Shown piece by piece: positions 55,492-64,000 of a DNA stretch of 64,000 bases. The notes beneath the pieces are model-generated. The model had not been told where the DNA came from, ran no database searches, and saw only the letters and a list, made by a program, of their open reading frames with translations. Every line of letters begins with the position of its first letter. The stretch's first letter is position 1. This DNA is from Thalassobacillus cyri (GTDB lineage: Bacteria > Bacillota > Bacilli > Bacillales > Halobacillaceae), in contig NZ_FNQR01000011.1 of assembly GCF_900107755.1 (NCBI RefSeq), positions 62,001 to 126,000 of the forward strand. The letters are read 5' to 3'. Position numbers and translations under genes: made by a program.

Positions 55492-55540
55492 TTTTATCGT
55501 CTGGGGTTACTAGTTAGGCGCTTGTGCTTTTGGTCATCAC

Positions 55541-56491
55541 TTACGCTTTTTTCTTAGTTTTGACTTTGGGTAAAATTTTCTTCTGTTCTACTTTGGATTC
55601 TCTGATCCAAGTGTTTTCATCAGACTCATCAAATTGCTCAATGAACTTTATGACTTCTTTTGTGATTGGTGTTGGAGTAGAAGCACCTGCAGTTACAGCT
55701 ACTTTTTCGACTCCTTGCAGCCATTCTAATTGTATTTCGGTAACATCAGCAATACGATAAGCCTCAGTCCCTGCAATTTCTTTAGAAACTTGTGCCAAAC
55801 GATTGGAGTTGTTGCTCCGTGGGTCACCGACCACCAGGGTAAGGTCAGCATCTTTAGCCTGTTCGGATACTGCTTCCTGACGGACCTGAGTCGCCATGCA
55901 TATTTCCTGGTGAAGCTCAACGTGAGGATATTTTTCTTTGATTTTTTCCATGACATCATAAACATCCCACTGACTCATGGTAGTTTGATTAGTAACCAAT
56001 AATTTATCATGTTCAACATCCAATTGCTCGACATCCTCTTCGGTCTGGACGAGGTGTACTTTTCCCGGTGCCACACCTACTGCGCCCTCAGGCTCAGGAT
56101 GGCCTTTTTTACCAATATAAATGACTTCATATCCATCAGACACACGATCTCTGATCAAATTGTGAGTGTTGGTTACGTCAGGACAGGTGGCGTCCAGGAC
56201 GGTCAATCCTTTTTCTTTGGCGCGTTCTTTTACTTCCGGTGAAACGCCATGGGCAGTGAAAATCACTGTACCATCATTGATGCCTTCCAATATATCTAAA
56301 CGGTTTTTACCATCCAGTGTAATGATTCCTTGATCTTTAAAAGCTTCTGTCACATGTGAGTTATGCACAATCATGCCTAAAATATATATCGGACGAGGTA
56401 AATTGGGGTCCTTAGACGCGTTTTGGGCGATTACCATGGCATCGACCACCCCATAGCAATAACCGCGCGGTGCTATTTTTATTACTTCCAT
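55541..56491 (-). CDS. ispH: 4-hydroxy-3-methylbut-2-enyl diphosphate reductase
   Basis: Last enzyme of the MEP isoprenoid pathway, giving IPP and DMAPP, 316 residues. The three cluster cysteines lie in [11 protein letters not shown] (about 9-19), DATCPDV (about 100) and the later [13 protein letters not shown] (Cys about 197). [11 protein letters not shown] carries a substrate-binding histidine. It is convergent to yqfO and divergent from cshB. The pathway's preceding enzyme, IspG, is also encoded in this window (60793-61881). Confidence 0.96.
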   Translation of the reverse strand: MEVIKIAPRGYCYGVVDAMVIAQNASKDPNLPRPIYILGMIVHNSHVTEAFKDQGIITLDGKNRLDILEGINDGTVIFTAHGVSPEVKERAKEKGLTVLDATCPDVTNTHNLIRDRVSDGYEVIYIGKKGHPEPEGAVGVAPGKVHLVQTEEDVEQLDVEHDKLLVTNQTTMSQWDVYDVMEKIKEKYPHVELHQEICMATQVRQEAVSEQAKDADLTLVVGDPRSNNSNRLAQVSKEIAGTEAYRIADVTEIQLEWLQGVEKVAVTAGASTPTPITKEVIKFIEQFDESDENTWIRESKVEQKKILPKVKTKKKA

Positions 56492-56698
56492 GCTGGTTGG
56501 TTCCCCCTCTGAAAATAAAAATAATTCATCTTTCTTTCATGCATCAATTTCATTATAAAGGGAAAAGTGGAAGATGACAAAGAAGAGCTGTTTATAAGCG
56601 TGCAATTGTTGCTTGTGTCTACTATAATGAGGAAGGAAGTTCTTTTACCCACAAAGTTCGGTCTCACTCTGAACTTGTCTAGAAAAAGGAGTAATTAT

Positions 56699-58018
56699 AT
56701 GAAAAATCATGAGTTCAATCAGTTTGCTATACACCCGATAGTCAGTGACATTATTGCTAAATATGGATTTACAGAACCTACTCCGATTCAACAGCAGGTT
56801 ATCCCAGCTGTTTTACGAGGAGAAAGCATCATCGGTCAGTCTCATACAGGTTCAGGGAAAACCCACTCTTATTTGTTACCACTTTTCAATACATTAGATG
56901 AAACTAAAAACCACGTGCAATTTGTGATCACAGCTCCTACGCGGGAGCTGGCTATCCAAATTTATGATGAAGTGCGTAAAAGCATTCATTTTGCTGAAAA
57001 AGACCATCGCTGGAAAGCAAAGCTGCTTATCGGAGGGACAGATAAGCAAAAAACAGTGGAAAAATTGAAAGAGCCTCCACACATTGTTGTGGGTACTCCT
57101 GGGCGCATTATGGACCTCGTGAAGGAGGAAGCGCTTGATTTGCACCAGGCAAACGCTTTTGTATTGGATGAAGCTGATTTGATGCTTGATTTAGGTTTTA
57201 TTGATGATGTCGATCAGATACTGATACGGATGAAACAAAATGTTCAACTGCTAGTATTTTCTGCAACTATTCCGGAACGTCTGCAGCCATTTTTGAAAAA
57301 ATACCTTTCCAACCCAACGCATATTCAGATTAAAGATGATACGCCATCTCCTGCTTTGATGGAACATTTGGTAATTCCGTTACGTCATCGTTCACCCGCA
57401 GATATGATCATCACTATATCCAAGGTTATTCAACCATACTTGGCCATTATATTTACAAATGGAAAAGAGCATGCCGATCGACTTGCTGTTGAACTACAGG
57501 AAAAGGGATTGGAAGTAGGAGTCATCCATGGTGGTTTATCCCCTCGTGAAAGAAAACGGATGTTAAAAGAATTGCAAAACCTTCGTTATCAATACATCGT
57601 AGCAACTGATCTAGCTTCACGTGGGATAGACATTCAAGGGGTAAGCCATGTTATCAATGCACAAATGCCGAAGGAAGAGGAGTTTTACATTCATCGTGTC
57701 GGACGGACTGCGCGTGCCGGACTTGAAGGAACTGCTATCAACCTTTTTAATGACTACGACCTTCCGTTGGTTCAGCGTTTAGAGAAAAAAGGGATTTCTT
57801 TTGACTTTTATGATATCCGCAATGGCGAATGGAAAGAAGTAAAATCATACAATGAACGCCAAAAACGTGAAAAAACTAACGAATCGACCGTGGAAAAACA
57901 GGCATGGAATATGGTGAAAAAACCGAAAAAAGTAAAGCCTGGATATAAAAAGAAAATGAAGCAGCAAGCAGAAAAGAACATGAAAAAACTAAAAAGGAAT
58001 AACTTTAAGAAGAAATAA
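56699..58018 (+). CDS. cshB: DEAD-box RNA helicase CshB (YqfR)
   Basis: Cold-shock RNA helicase of 439 residues. The Q motif region FTEPTPIQQQVIPAVLRGES (about 23-42), Walker A SHTGSGKTHS (about 47), PTRELAIQ, GTPGRIMDL, DEAD in FVLDEADLMLD (about 155), SAT and HRVGRTARAG all appear. The C-terminal tail is very Lys-rich (KKPKKVKPGYKKKMKQQAEK), likely RNA-binding. ATG 56699, 7 nt after AAAAAGGAG, is used. The frame is open upstream to 56567. Position next to nfo matches B. subtilis yqfR. Confidence 0.94.
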   Translation: MKNHEFNQFAIHPIVSDIIAKYGFTEPTPIQQQVIPAVLRGESIIGQSHTGSGKTHSYLLPLFNTLDETKNHVQFVITAPTRELAIQIYDEVRKSIHFAEKDHRWKAKLLIGGTDKQKTVEKLKEPPHIVVGTPGRIMDLVKEEALDLHQANAFVLDEADLMLDLGFIDDVDQILIRMKQNVQLLVFSATIPERLQPFLKKYLSNPTHIQIKDDTPSPALMEHLVIPLRHRSPADMIITISKVIQPYLAIIFTNGKEHADRLAVELQEKGLEVGVIHGGLSPRERKRMLKELQNLRYQYIVATDLASRGIDIQGVSHVINAQMPKEEEFYIHRVGRTARAGLEGTAINLFNDYDLPLVQRLEKKGISFDFYDIRNGEWKEVKSYNERQKREKTNESTVEKQAWNMVKKPKKVKPGYKKKMKQQAEKNMKKLKRNNFKKK

Positions 58019-58042
58019 TATAGATGACAGAGGTGTAGTAGT

Positions 58043-58936
58043 ATGGTGAAGATTGGTTCACACGTTTCAATGAAGGGGAAAAAAATGCTTTTAGGAGCAA
58101 GTGAAGAGGCCGCATCCTATGGCTCTAATACATTTATGATCTATACTGGCGCTCCACAAAATACACGAAGAAGACCGATAGAAGAATTGAATATCGAAAC
58201 GGGATTGGAACATATGCAAACGCATGAAATCGGGGACATTGTGGTTCATGCTCCTTATATCATTAATGTAGGAAACACCACAAAGCCGGAGACGTTTCAA
58301 TTAGGTGTCGATTTTCTAAGGAATGAAATCTTAAGAACGGAAGCAATTGGTGCCAATCAGATTGTCTTGCATCCGGGTGCTCATGTGGGAGCAGGAACAG
58401 ACCAAGGGATAGACAAGATCATTTCTGGTTTGAATGAAGTGCTGCATAAAGATCAAAAAGCGCAGATTGCTTTAGAAACGATGGCAGGTAAAGGCTCCGA
58501 GTGCGGAAGGACTTTTGATGAATTGGCTAAGATCATCGATGGAGTAGAGATGAATGACAAATTGTCCATTTGTCTCGATACTTGTCACATCCATGATGCA
58601 GGTTATGATGTCGTTAATGATTTCGACGGTGTCCTTGAAGAGTTCGATAAAATCATCGGCCTTGATCGCCTGAAAGTCATTCATGTGAACGACAGTAAAA
58701 ATGAACGTGGAGCAGCTAAAGACCGTCACGAAAACATTGGATTTGGTCATATTGGTTTTAATGCACTGAGTTATGTCGTTCATCATCCGCAATTGGAGGA
58801 TTTACCTAAAATCCTTGAAACTCCTTATGTCGGAGAAGATAAGAAAAATAAAAAGCCTCCATATAAATTTGAGATTGAAATGTTGAAAGCAAAAAGTTTT
58901 GATGAAGATTTAAAAAGTAAAATTATGAAACAATAA
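58043..58936 (+). CDS. nfo: Deoxyribonuclease IV (endonuclease IV)
   Basis: Zinc-dependent AP endonuclease in base excision repair, 297 residues. Metal-binding motifs are [11 protein letters not shown] (about 67), [11 protein letters not shown] (about 108), [14 protein letters not shown] (about 142), [13 protein letters not shown] (about 176) and [20 protein letters not shown] (about 211-230). All nine ligand positions seem present. B. subtilis Nfo works during spore outgrowth. It lies 24 nt behind cshB. Confidence 0.97.
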   Translation: MVKIGSHVSMKGKKMLLGASEEAASYGSNTFMIYTGAPQNTRRRPIEELNIETGLEHMQTHEIGDIVVHAPYIINVGNTTKPETFQLGVDFLRNEILRTEAIGANQIVLHPGAHVGAGTDQGIDKIISGLNEVLHKDQKAQIALETMAGKGSECGRTFDELAKIIDGVEMNDKLSICLDTCHIHDAGYDVVNDFDGVLEEFDKIIGLDRLKVIHVNDSKNERGAAKDRHENIGFGHIGFNALSYVVHHPQLEDLPKILETPYVGEDKKNKKPPYKFEIEMLKAKSFDEDLKSKIMKQ

Positions 58937-58938
58937 CG

Positions 58939-58979
58939 AAAAACGCACCAACCTCGTAATGAGTGTTGGTGCGTTTTTT
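58939..58979. terminator. Bidirectional terminator between nfo and the DUF2624 gene
   Basis: A perfect stem of at least 13 bp (AAAACGCACCAAC with its complement), 12-nt loop, with T-tracts on both strands. Confidence 0.93.
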
Positions 58980-59263
58980 CATTTAAGTAAGTGACTTACA
59001 CCGTATTCTTCAGCTATTTGATAAAGAATACGATTCACTTTTTTGGCAGTATCAGGACTTGTAATAGCGGCCAGCTTCTTTAACATAGTTATACGCTCAT
59101 TGGCGTTTAATGGGTTGAAATTATTATGCTTCAATTCTTTGATGATTTGATCTGCTTCCTGCTTAGTAATTTGTATACCATACTTTTCACAATATTTTAA
59201 TACATCTTTTACGGTTAACTGCTTCAATTTTCGGGTAACTATATGTTGTGCCATATCTTTCAT
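58979..59263 (-). CDS. yqfT: DUF2624 family protein (YqfT-like)
   Basis: Small helical protein of 94 residues. LTVKDVLKYCEKYGIQITKQ (about 17-36) and FNPLNANERITMLKKLAAIT (about 52-71) fit the DUF2624 pattern of Bacillaceae. The ATG at 59263 follows AGGAGG with 7-nt spacing. It is on the minus strand next to nfo, the place of yqfT in B. subtilis. Function is unknown. Confidence 0.85.
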   Translation of the reverse strand: MKDMAQHIVTRKLKQLTVKDVLKYCEKYGIQITKQEADQIIKELKHNNFNPLNANERITMLKKLAAITSPDTAKKVNRILYQIAEEYGVSHLLK

Positions 59264-59456
59264 AGCGAATCCTCCTCGACACGAGTACTCTTCACATCCT
59301 ATTCCTACATAATGGAAACGTGAATGGTAAGTTCAGGAATATAGTGTTTATCAATTGCTTTCTAACACCTAGTCCGTTAGTATCGGTTGATGAGTCGATT
59401 TCTCAAGTGTAATCGTATAAAAAGCAGAATTTGTACCCGTATTAAGGAGTGAAGTA

Positions 59457-60164
59457 ATGAAATCATTAAAGAAGATGTTCCAAATTGGAGCAATCGTGCT
59501 CCTTGTCGGCTTATTCTTTTTTGTTATCCATTTTATGAAGGATGATACCAAAACTACTGCAGAAGGTAACAGTACTGCAGAAGAGGATACTAATAAAAGA
59601 GTTGCTGTAGACAGCGCTCTGTCAGCTCCCCCAAAAAAATCACAAAAACTTGAAGAAGGATATTATGAATGGCACGAGTTGGAATTGACAGCGGATCGCT
59701 TAGTAAAAGAGAGCGAGGGAAGGTTTAAGAAATCCTGGGCCATGTTTCTTGTCAGAGAAACAGAACGTTATGGCATAGATCCATTTTTGGTTTATGAATT
59801 ATTAAAAGTGGAAACAGGAGGTACCTTCAACCCGGAATTGGTTGGACCCGCTACGAAATATGGACGAGCCTATGGCATGGCGCAGTTCATGAAAAACACT
59901 GCTCCATGGATCGCTGATATGGGAGGACTTCCATATAAAGATGAATTATTATTCGACCCATATTATTCTATGCAATTATCGATGATCTATCTGGATTACC
60001 TGCATGGGAAATATGGTAACTGGAATGAAGCATTGACCGCTTACCATCGTGGCATGGGTGGCTTAGAAAATTATAAGGATAAGAATGGACATGCGAAAAG
60101 CTGGTATGCTGTGGAAATACAAGAAAATGCAGAAACACATCCGACATTTGCATCAGCTAATTGA
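59457..60164 (+). CDS. Lytic transglycosylase (SLT domain), membrane-anchored
   Basis: Probable peptidoglycan lytic transglycosylase of 235 residues. A signal-anchor helix (IGAIVLLVGLFFFVIHFM, about 10-27) and a linker of about 50 residues rich in Thr, Glu and Lys precede the SLT domain. The catalytic glutamate is likely in ELLKVETGGTFNPELVGPAT (about 118-137), followed by RAYGMAQFMKNTAPWIADMG and AYHRGMGGLENY. The start ATG follows AAGGAGTG. It replaces the yqfU/zur/yqfW stretch found here in B. subtilis. Physiological role (cortex, growth or germination) is not shown. Confidence 0.88.
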   Translation: MKSLKKMFQIGAIVLLVGLFFFVIHFMKDDTKTTAEGNSTAEEDTNKRVAVDSALSAPPKKSQKLEEGYYEWHELELTADRLVKESEGRFKKSWAMFLVRETERYGIDPFLVYELLKVETGGTFNPELVGPATKYGRAYGMAQFMKNTAPWIADMGGLPYKDELLFDPYYSMQLSMIYLDYLHGKYGNWNEALTAYHRGMGGLENYKDKNGHAKSWYAVEIQENAETHPTFASAN

Positions 60165-60312
60165 TCAAAAACGTTATTGGACGGGATATACCTGTTCAAT
60201 AGCGTTTTAAATTTGTGCTTATTTCCTAGTCATGTAACTATTTCCTCGTAAGTTTAATGTTAACCTGCAGACAATATGAAGGAATCTCCATAAAGAAAGC
60301 GAGGGTGTTAAA

Positions 60313-60720
60313 ATGGATGATTCCAAAAAGCGCTCAACCTATGATGAGGTAGAAAAAGGACCTCATTATGGAGATGATACTAAGCAGGAAGAAAAGCAAG
60401 GGCTGGTTTATCATGACGAGCCTTATCGATCAAAGGGTTATGAGGAAGAGTATGCGCAAGAACTCGCAATGAGCCCAAATGAAACCATAAAATCCGAAGA
60501 ACAAGAGACAGAGATGCAAACGGAAGTGAAAACCGGTATGGGCTGGTTAGCTTTGGTGATTGCTGGATTGTCTTTATTCATCGCTCCAATTCTTTTAGGG
60601 GGAGCAGGGATTGTACTTGGGTTCATTTCGAGAAGAAGAGGGGCCGAAACCTTAGGTAATACAGCTATATTCATCGGTGCGGCTTCCATTCTTTTATCAC
60701 TCTTCTTCACCGCGTTTTAG
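60313..60720 (+). CDS. yqfX: YqfX-like membrane protein
   Basis: Protein of 135 residues. The N-terminal 75 residues are highly charged and rich in Glu, Tyr and Lys, including YEEEYAQELAMSPNE. They are followed by two transmembrane helices joined by a short RRRGAE turn (MGWLALVIAGLSLFIAPILL, then GNTAIFIGAASILLSLFFTA). This matches B. subtilis YqfX, which also precedes ispG. Function is unknown. SD GCGAGGGTG precedes the ATG. Confidence 0.83.
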   Translation: MDDSKKRSTYDEVEKGPHYGDDTKQEEKQGLVYHDEPYRSKGYEEEYAQELAMSPNETIKSEEQETEMQTEVKTGMGWLALVIAGLSLFIAPILLGGAGIVLGFISRRRGAETLGNTAIFIGAASILLSLFFTAF

Positions 60721-60764
60721 GCGGAAAAGTGGGATTATCTGTTTAATGGATGTCCTATTTTTAA

Positions 60765-60794
60765 AAAAGGTGAGCCCAAATGGGCTCACCTTTT
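60765..60794. terminator. Bidirectional terminator between yqfX and ispG
   Basis: A perfect 14-bp arm pair (AAAAGGTGAGCCCA with TGGGCTCACCTTTT) nearly closes on itself. T-tracts occur on both strands, and the right arm includes the end of ispG. Confidence 0.92.
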
Positions 60795-61881
60795 ATGCTT
60801 CTTGTTTTTTATAATGTTCTTCAGCAAGTTTATCGACTTCTTTTTTCAATTCTTCCACCATGATATCCTCTGGTACTTTACGAATGATTTCACCGTGACG
60901 GAATAATAAACCTTCACCTCTGGCGCCTGCGATTCCAATGTCTGCTTCACGAGCTTCCCCTGGCCCATTTACTGCACAGCCAAGAACTGCTACTTTTATA
61001 GGTGCTTTAATGGTTGAAATATATTCTTCCACTTCATTCGCAATGGAAATCAAATCGATTTCAATACGGCCGCATGTAGGGCAGGAAATCAAGGTAGCAG
61101 CATTGGCAGCCAGCCCAAATGATTTCAATAGTTCACGTCCGACTTTGACTTCTTCTACCGGATCGGCACTCAAAGAGATACGTAACGTACTTCCGATGCC
61201 TTTGCTTAAGATAGCACCAAGGCCTGCCGCACTTTTCACAGTACCAGCGAATTGTGTGCCGGATTCGGTAATCCCAAGATGCAATGGGTATTTGATTGCT
61301 TCCGCCGCTTTTGTATAAGCTTCAATCGCCAGTTGAACATCTGATGCTTTTAAGGAAACAATAATATCATGAAAATCAAGGTCTTCCAGAATTTTGATAT
61401 GATGTAAGGCGCTTTCTACCATACCTTCTGCTGTTGGATAGCCATATTTCTTTAGGATATGCTTTTCTAACGAACCAGCGTTTACGCCGATGCGAATAGG
61501 AATGCCTCTTTTTTTAGCGGCATTTACCACTGCTTCTACTTTCTCACGGCGGCCGATATTTCCAGGGTTGATACGGATTTTATCTGCTCCGCCTTCGATT
61601 GCTTTTAATGCCATTTTATAATCAAAGTGAATATCAACTACAAGGGGGATATTGATGCGTTTTTTAATTTCAGGGATGGCATCAGCAGCACGATCGTCTG
61701 GACATGCTACCCTCACAACTTGGCATCCGGCTTCTTCTAAACGATGAATTTCGTTTACTGTAGCTTCTACATCATGAGTTTTTGTCGTAGTCATGGATTG
61801 AACCACAACCTGGTCCGAACCACCAATTATCAAATCGCCGACTCTGACTGGCCGGGTATCTTTTCTATGCGTAATTGCCAT
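60793..61881 (-). CDS. ispG: (E)-4-hydroxy-3-methylbut-2-enyl-diphosphate synthase (flavodoxin-dependent)
   Basis: Iron-sulfur enzyme of the MEP pathway making HMBPP, 362 residues. The TIM-barrel part starts [20 protein letters not shown] and includes [20 protein letters not shown] (about 88-107). The cluster cysteines lie in [14 protein letters not shown] (about 262) and [20 protein letters not shown] (about 297). ATG 61881, behind AAAGGAG, is chosen over the ATG/GTG at 61908. The gene pairs functionally with ispH at 55541-56491. Confidence 0.97.
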   Translation of the reverse strand: MAITHRKDTRPVRVGDLIIGGSDQVVVQSMTTTKTHDVEATVNEIHRLEEAGCQVVRVACPDDRAADAIPEIKKRINIPLVVDIHFDYKMALKAIEGGADKIRINPGNIGRREKVEAVVNAAKKRGIPIRIGVNAGSLEKHILKKYGYPTAEGMVESALHHIKILEDLDFHDIIVSLKASDVQLAIEAYTKAAEAIKYPLHLGITESGTQFAGTVKSAAGLGAILSKGIGSTLRISLSADPVEEVKVGRELLKSFGLAANAATLISCPTCGRIEIDLISIANEVEEYISTIKAPIKVAVLGCAVNGPGEAREADIGIAGARGEGLLFRHGEIIRKVPEDIMVEELKKEVDKLAEEHYKKQEA

Positions 61882-61986
61882 AAGTGAAACGCTCCTTTGT
61901 TTGTTCACATTGAAGGGTATTTTTTTATACCATCCCTTATTATAAGGCCTAAATGTATAAATGAGAAGTAAGATTACTTAGATTAT

Positions 61987-62355
61987 CTATTCTAACTGAT
62001 CTTTTTCATATAATGGAAAATAATAAACTTTTTCAATCGTAAGGCTGGAGGGGTCTATTCCAGGGTTCAATTGTTGAAAATCCTCAATCATGGTATTCAT
62101 GGAATGGTAATACTCACCATTATGGAGTTGTTCCATGATAGAAAGTACCGTATCCCCAGCTTTCACTTTTACCGGAACCTTTTGGTTATAACGTAACGGA
62201 GGCTCGAGTATATCTCCTTGTGGAGGTGGAGGATTTTCTATGGTATTTACTTTATGATCTGATTCACTCCTATTGATCGTAGTACCAATAGTCAAGTCTT
62301 TGTATAAACTGACTAAAAGCAGTATCATTAAGATAAATAAACCTAATTTCTTCAT
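61987..62355 (-). CDS. yqfZ: YqfZ-like protein with LysM-type domain
   Basis: Exported or membrane-anchored protein of about 122 residues. A hydrophobic N-terminus (KKLGLFILMILLLVSLYKDL) is followed by a short proline-rich stretch (ENPPPPQGD). The C-terminal domain begins VKVKAGDTVLSIMEQLHNGE, the opening of a LysM fold, and ends YYFPLYE. It lies beside ispG as yqfZ does in B. subtilis, where it is sporulation-associated. ATG 62355, 8 nt after GGGAGG, is preferred over 62373. Confidence 0.85.
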   Translation of the reverse strand: MKKLGLFILMILLLVSLYKDLTIGTTINRSESDHKVNTIENPPPPQGDILEPPLRYNQKVPVKVKAGDTVLSIMEQLHNGEYYHSMNTMIEDFQQLNPGIDPSSLTIEKVYYFPLYEKDQLE

Positions 62356-62482
62356 ACTAACAGCCTCCCCCATTTAATGATATATGTGTACTATTCGCCT
62401 TACACCAAAAACTTTCCTTTTTTGAAACCAATATTATATGTAATTCGTATATATGAATAAAGTACGGAGAGGGCGTGTAAAT

Positions 62483-63127
62483 ATGGGAATTTTACAAAAT
62501 GATTGGGTAAGTTTTCTAATAACGTTTTTTGGAACGTTATTTTTGATTGGGGAGCTGCTTGTCAATGCCCGGGGTTTATTCGGAATATTAGGGTTAGGGT
62601 TTATCACCGTATTTTTTTACTCCTTTCTATCCCCAAGTATGTTTATTCTTATGATGTTGATTTATTTGATCGGTCTCATTTTAATTATCATTGATGGAAA
62701 ATTAATAAATGATGGTACATTAGCTACGATCGGTGCCGTGTGTATGATCATTGCAGTAGGATTCAGCTCACCTAATTGGGTTGCTGGCTTGTACGGTGTA
62801 ATTGGTGTAATTCTCGGGGGAGCTAGTTCCCTCTTCTTTTTAAAAGCATTCAAAAGAAGAGATATGTGGTCTAAAATCACATTGATCGATCAATTATCTA
62901 CAGAAGCTGGTTATAATACCATGAATGAAACCTATAAGAGTTTGTTAAACGAGGAAGGGGTTGCACAGACAGATATGCGCCCTGTGGGAACTGTACAAAT
63001 CAAAGGAAGAGACTACAGTGCTGTCACTAACGGTCAATGGATTTCCAAGGGTGCAACAATTATGGTAGAAGCAGTTGACGGAACAAAGATATTGGTGGCA
63101 AAAAAACAAAACAATGATGTAAAATGA
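62483..63127 (+). CDS. NfeD-like membrane protein (short form)
   Basis: Protein of about 214 residues with four to five hydrophobic helices in the first 130 residues (FLITFFGTLFLIGELLVNAR onward), no protease domain, and a C-terminal OB-fold NfeD domain with LLNEEGVAQTDMRPVGTVQI and GATIMVEAVDGTKILV. It belongs with short NfeD1a-type proteins that partner SPFH proteins. No flotillin gene is adjacent. ATG 62483 follows GGAGAGG at 10 nt. The longer frame from 62453 adds ten basic residues. Confidence 0.82.
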   Translation: MGILQNDWVSFLITFFGTLFLIGELLVNARGLFGILGLGFITVFFYSFLSPSMFILMMLIYLIGLILIIIDGKLINDGTLATIGAVCMIIAVGFSSPNWVAGLYGVIGVILGGASSLFFLKAFKRRDMWSKITLIDQLSTEAGYNTMNETYKSLLNEEGVAQTDMRPVGTVQIKGRDYSAVTNGQWISKGATIMVEAVDGTKILVAKKQNNDVK

Positions 63128-63154
63128 CCCGCCAGAAAGATCGGCGGGTCATTT
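63122..63154. terminator. Bidirectional terminator between the NfeD-like and DUF1189-like genes
   Basis: A perfect 12-bp stem (AAATGACCCGCC at 63122-63133 with 63143-63154) overlaps both stop codons. The plus side continues CATTTT. Confidence 0.85.
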
Positions 63155-63646
63155 CATTTTGGGGATATAGCGCATACTCAAAAATAGATAGACAGCGGTT
63201 GCAAAAATATAAACAAATATAATAGAAGAAACTGACCAGAGAAAAGATTCAACTACCACTAAAATGATGGTTGGAGCAGTGATGGAAAGTGTACTCATAT
63301 TCCATAATTGCTTATAATCTGCTCGTTTGTTCCCTGCTTTTACATAGATGAGGCCGATGCCTGCCAATAAGCTGGCACTGCAGAATAATAACAATGAAAT
63401 CAGTAAATAGATAAAGGGCAGAAAGATGATGGTAAAAACACCGCTTGAGATTCCTTTCATTATTCCTCCAGAGCCTTCCCCGGTAGAAAATAAAGTAGAG
63501 AAAATCATGCTTAAAAGAACCGGGATTAAGACTATTAAGCTTAAAAAGAAAATATAACCAATTGCTTTTCCGATCGGCTGAAAACGAAAAGCGCTGATTA
63601 GTTTGAAATGATAACAGCTTTTTATCAATAATTGTGTTTTACTCAT
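63149..63646 (-). CDS. DUF1189-like membrane protein (short)
   Basis: Integral membrane protein of 165 residues with four to five helices. The opening (KSCYHFKLISAFRFQPIGKA, then IGYIFFLSLIVLIPVLLSMI) resembles DUF1189/YqgB proteins, and its position after yqfZ fits. Known members are usually about 250 residues with an extracellular segment between helices 1 and 2. That segment is only about 20 residues here, so this is a reduced member or a related family. The ATG follows AAAGGAG. Function is unknown. Confidence 0.65.
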   Translation of the reverse strand: MSKTQLLIKSCYHFKLISAFRFQPIGKAIGYIFFLSLIVLIPVLLSMIFSTLFSTGEGSGGIMKGISSGVFTIIFLPFIYLLISLLLFCSASLLAGIGLIYVKAGNKRADYKQLWNMSTLSITAPTIILVVVESFLWSVSSIIFVYIFATAVYLFLSMRYIPKMK

Positions 63647-63763
63647 TAAAATATTCTCCTTTGATTATGTACCTCTTTCATATTAAAGCAGGGAACAAGT
63701 ATCGACAAGGGAAATCTGATTATTAACCGAATGTAAATTTAGTGTTAAATTTAACAGTTTTTC

Positions 63764-63792
63764 TTTACAAATGTTTTGAAAGTCATTAATAA
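63764..63792 (+). promoter_or_regulatory. Weak sigma-A promoter candidate for the Na/Pi cotransporter gene
   Basis: TTTACA (63764-63769), a 17-nt spacer and TAATAA (63787-63792) lie about 60 nt before the gene. TTAACA at 63751 gives a Pho-box-like hexamer pair with TTTACA, but the spacing is 7 nt, not 5. Confidence 0.35.
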
Positions 63793-63850
63793 TGGTAGAG
63801 GTGTTTAAAGAGAAACAAAACTTTGGATGAACAGAAGGGGTGGACAACCG

Positions 63851-64000
63851 TTGGAATTTGATGTTCAACAAATGATTTTTGAATTTATCGGCGGTCTGGG
63901 TATTTTCTTATTTGGATTAAAGTACATGGGAGACGGGTTGCAGCAGACAGCAGGAGATAATTTGCGCAACTTGCTGGATCGCTTTACCAGGAATCCTTTC
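63851..64000 (+). CDS. Na/Pi cotransporter family protein (5' part, runs off window)
   Basis: The first 50 codons of a Na+/phosphate cotransporter-like protein. The start is TTG 63851, 7 nt after AAGGGGTGG. The visible residues include FEFIGGLGIFLFGLKYMGDG and LQQTAGDNLRNLLDRFTRNP, the standard NptA N-terminus that leads to the first QSSS repeat. The frame is open to the last base. It is a second member of the family in this window. Whether it has the C-terminal PhoU domain cannot be seen. Confidence 0.88.
   Translation, partial: MEFDVQQMIFEFIGGLGIFLFGLKYMGDGLQQTAGDNLRNLLDRFTRNPF

Noticed and set aside
63745-63769. Pho box upstream of the second Na/Pi cotransporter gene
   Set aside because: TTAACA and TTTACA occur but are 7 nt apart instead of 5, and no further hexamers continue the 11-bp period.

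Overview
The window reads as a contiguous piece of the core chromosome of an endospore-forming, probably halotolerant or alkali-tolerant member of the Bacillaceae. The evidence is the sporulation genes (sigK, sda, gpr, spoIIP, yqfC, yqfD), competence genes (comER, comEA, comEB, comEC), the HrcA/CIRCE heat-shock operon, a glycine T-box, and a gene order that follows the Bacillus subtilis yqeG-to-yqgA region almost step by step. Base composition is AT-rich, and strong Shine-Dalgarno sequences and U-tract terminators are typical of Firmicutes. The genus cannot be fixed from the sequence alone.

Layout. 1-504 (minus): 5' part of sigK. 657-5960 (minus): Mrp-type Na+/H+ antiporter operon with subunits A, C, D, E, F and G but no B. 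6202-6342 (minus): sda, the replication checkpoint peptide. It is separated from the divergent yqeG operon by a cluster of DnaA boxes. 6694-11712 (plus): yqeG-yqeH-aroE-yhbY-nadD-yqeK-rsfS-yqeM. 11801-16292: the competence block (comER minus, comEA-comEB-comEC plus) and the small yqzM. 16648-20965: holA, rpsT (minus), gpr, spoIIP, yqxA. 21204-32421: lepA, hemW, hrcA-grpE-dnaK, dnaJ, prmA, rsmE, mtaB. 32654-35143: deoC, a short Na/Pi cotransporter (minus), rpsU, yqeY. 35276-40726: nfeD-floA-yqfB behind a sigma-W-type promoter, then yqfC-yqfD-phoH. 41003-43887: ybeY-dgkA-era-yqzL-recO. 43920-52409: T-box-glyQ-glyS, ccpN, ppsR, yqxD, dnaG, rpoD. 52486-58936: a membrane protein, cccA, trmK, yqfO, ispH (minus), cshB, nfo. 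58979-64000: DUF2624 gene (minus), a lytic transglycosylase, yqfX, ispG and yqfZ (minus), an NfeD-like protein, a DUF1189-like protein (minus), and the start of a second Na/Pi cotransporter.

How the genes work together. Most are housekeeping: ribosome assembly and modification (yqeH, yhbY, rsfS, era, ybeY, prmA, rsmE, lepA, rpsT, rpsU), replication and repair (holA, dnaG, recO, nfo), chaperones, tRNA charging and modification, and isoprenoid synthesis (ispG, ispH). The DnaA-sda module links replication status to sporulation entry.

No prophage, transposase, CRISPR array or obvious accessory island is present. The unusual signals are local. They are a hairpin between the Shine-Dalgarno sequence and start codon of sda, a DnaA-box cluster containing a 28-bp palindrome, loss of mrpB, loss of the c-di-AMP phosphodiesterase gene pgpH from its usual slot, a two-copy hairpin repeat, and a structured inverted-repeat region around the holA promoter.
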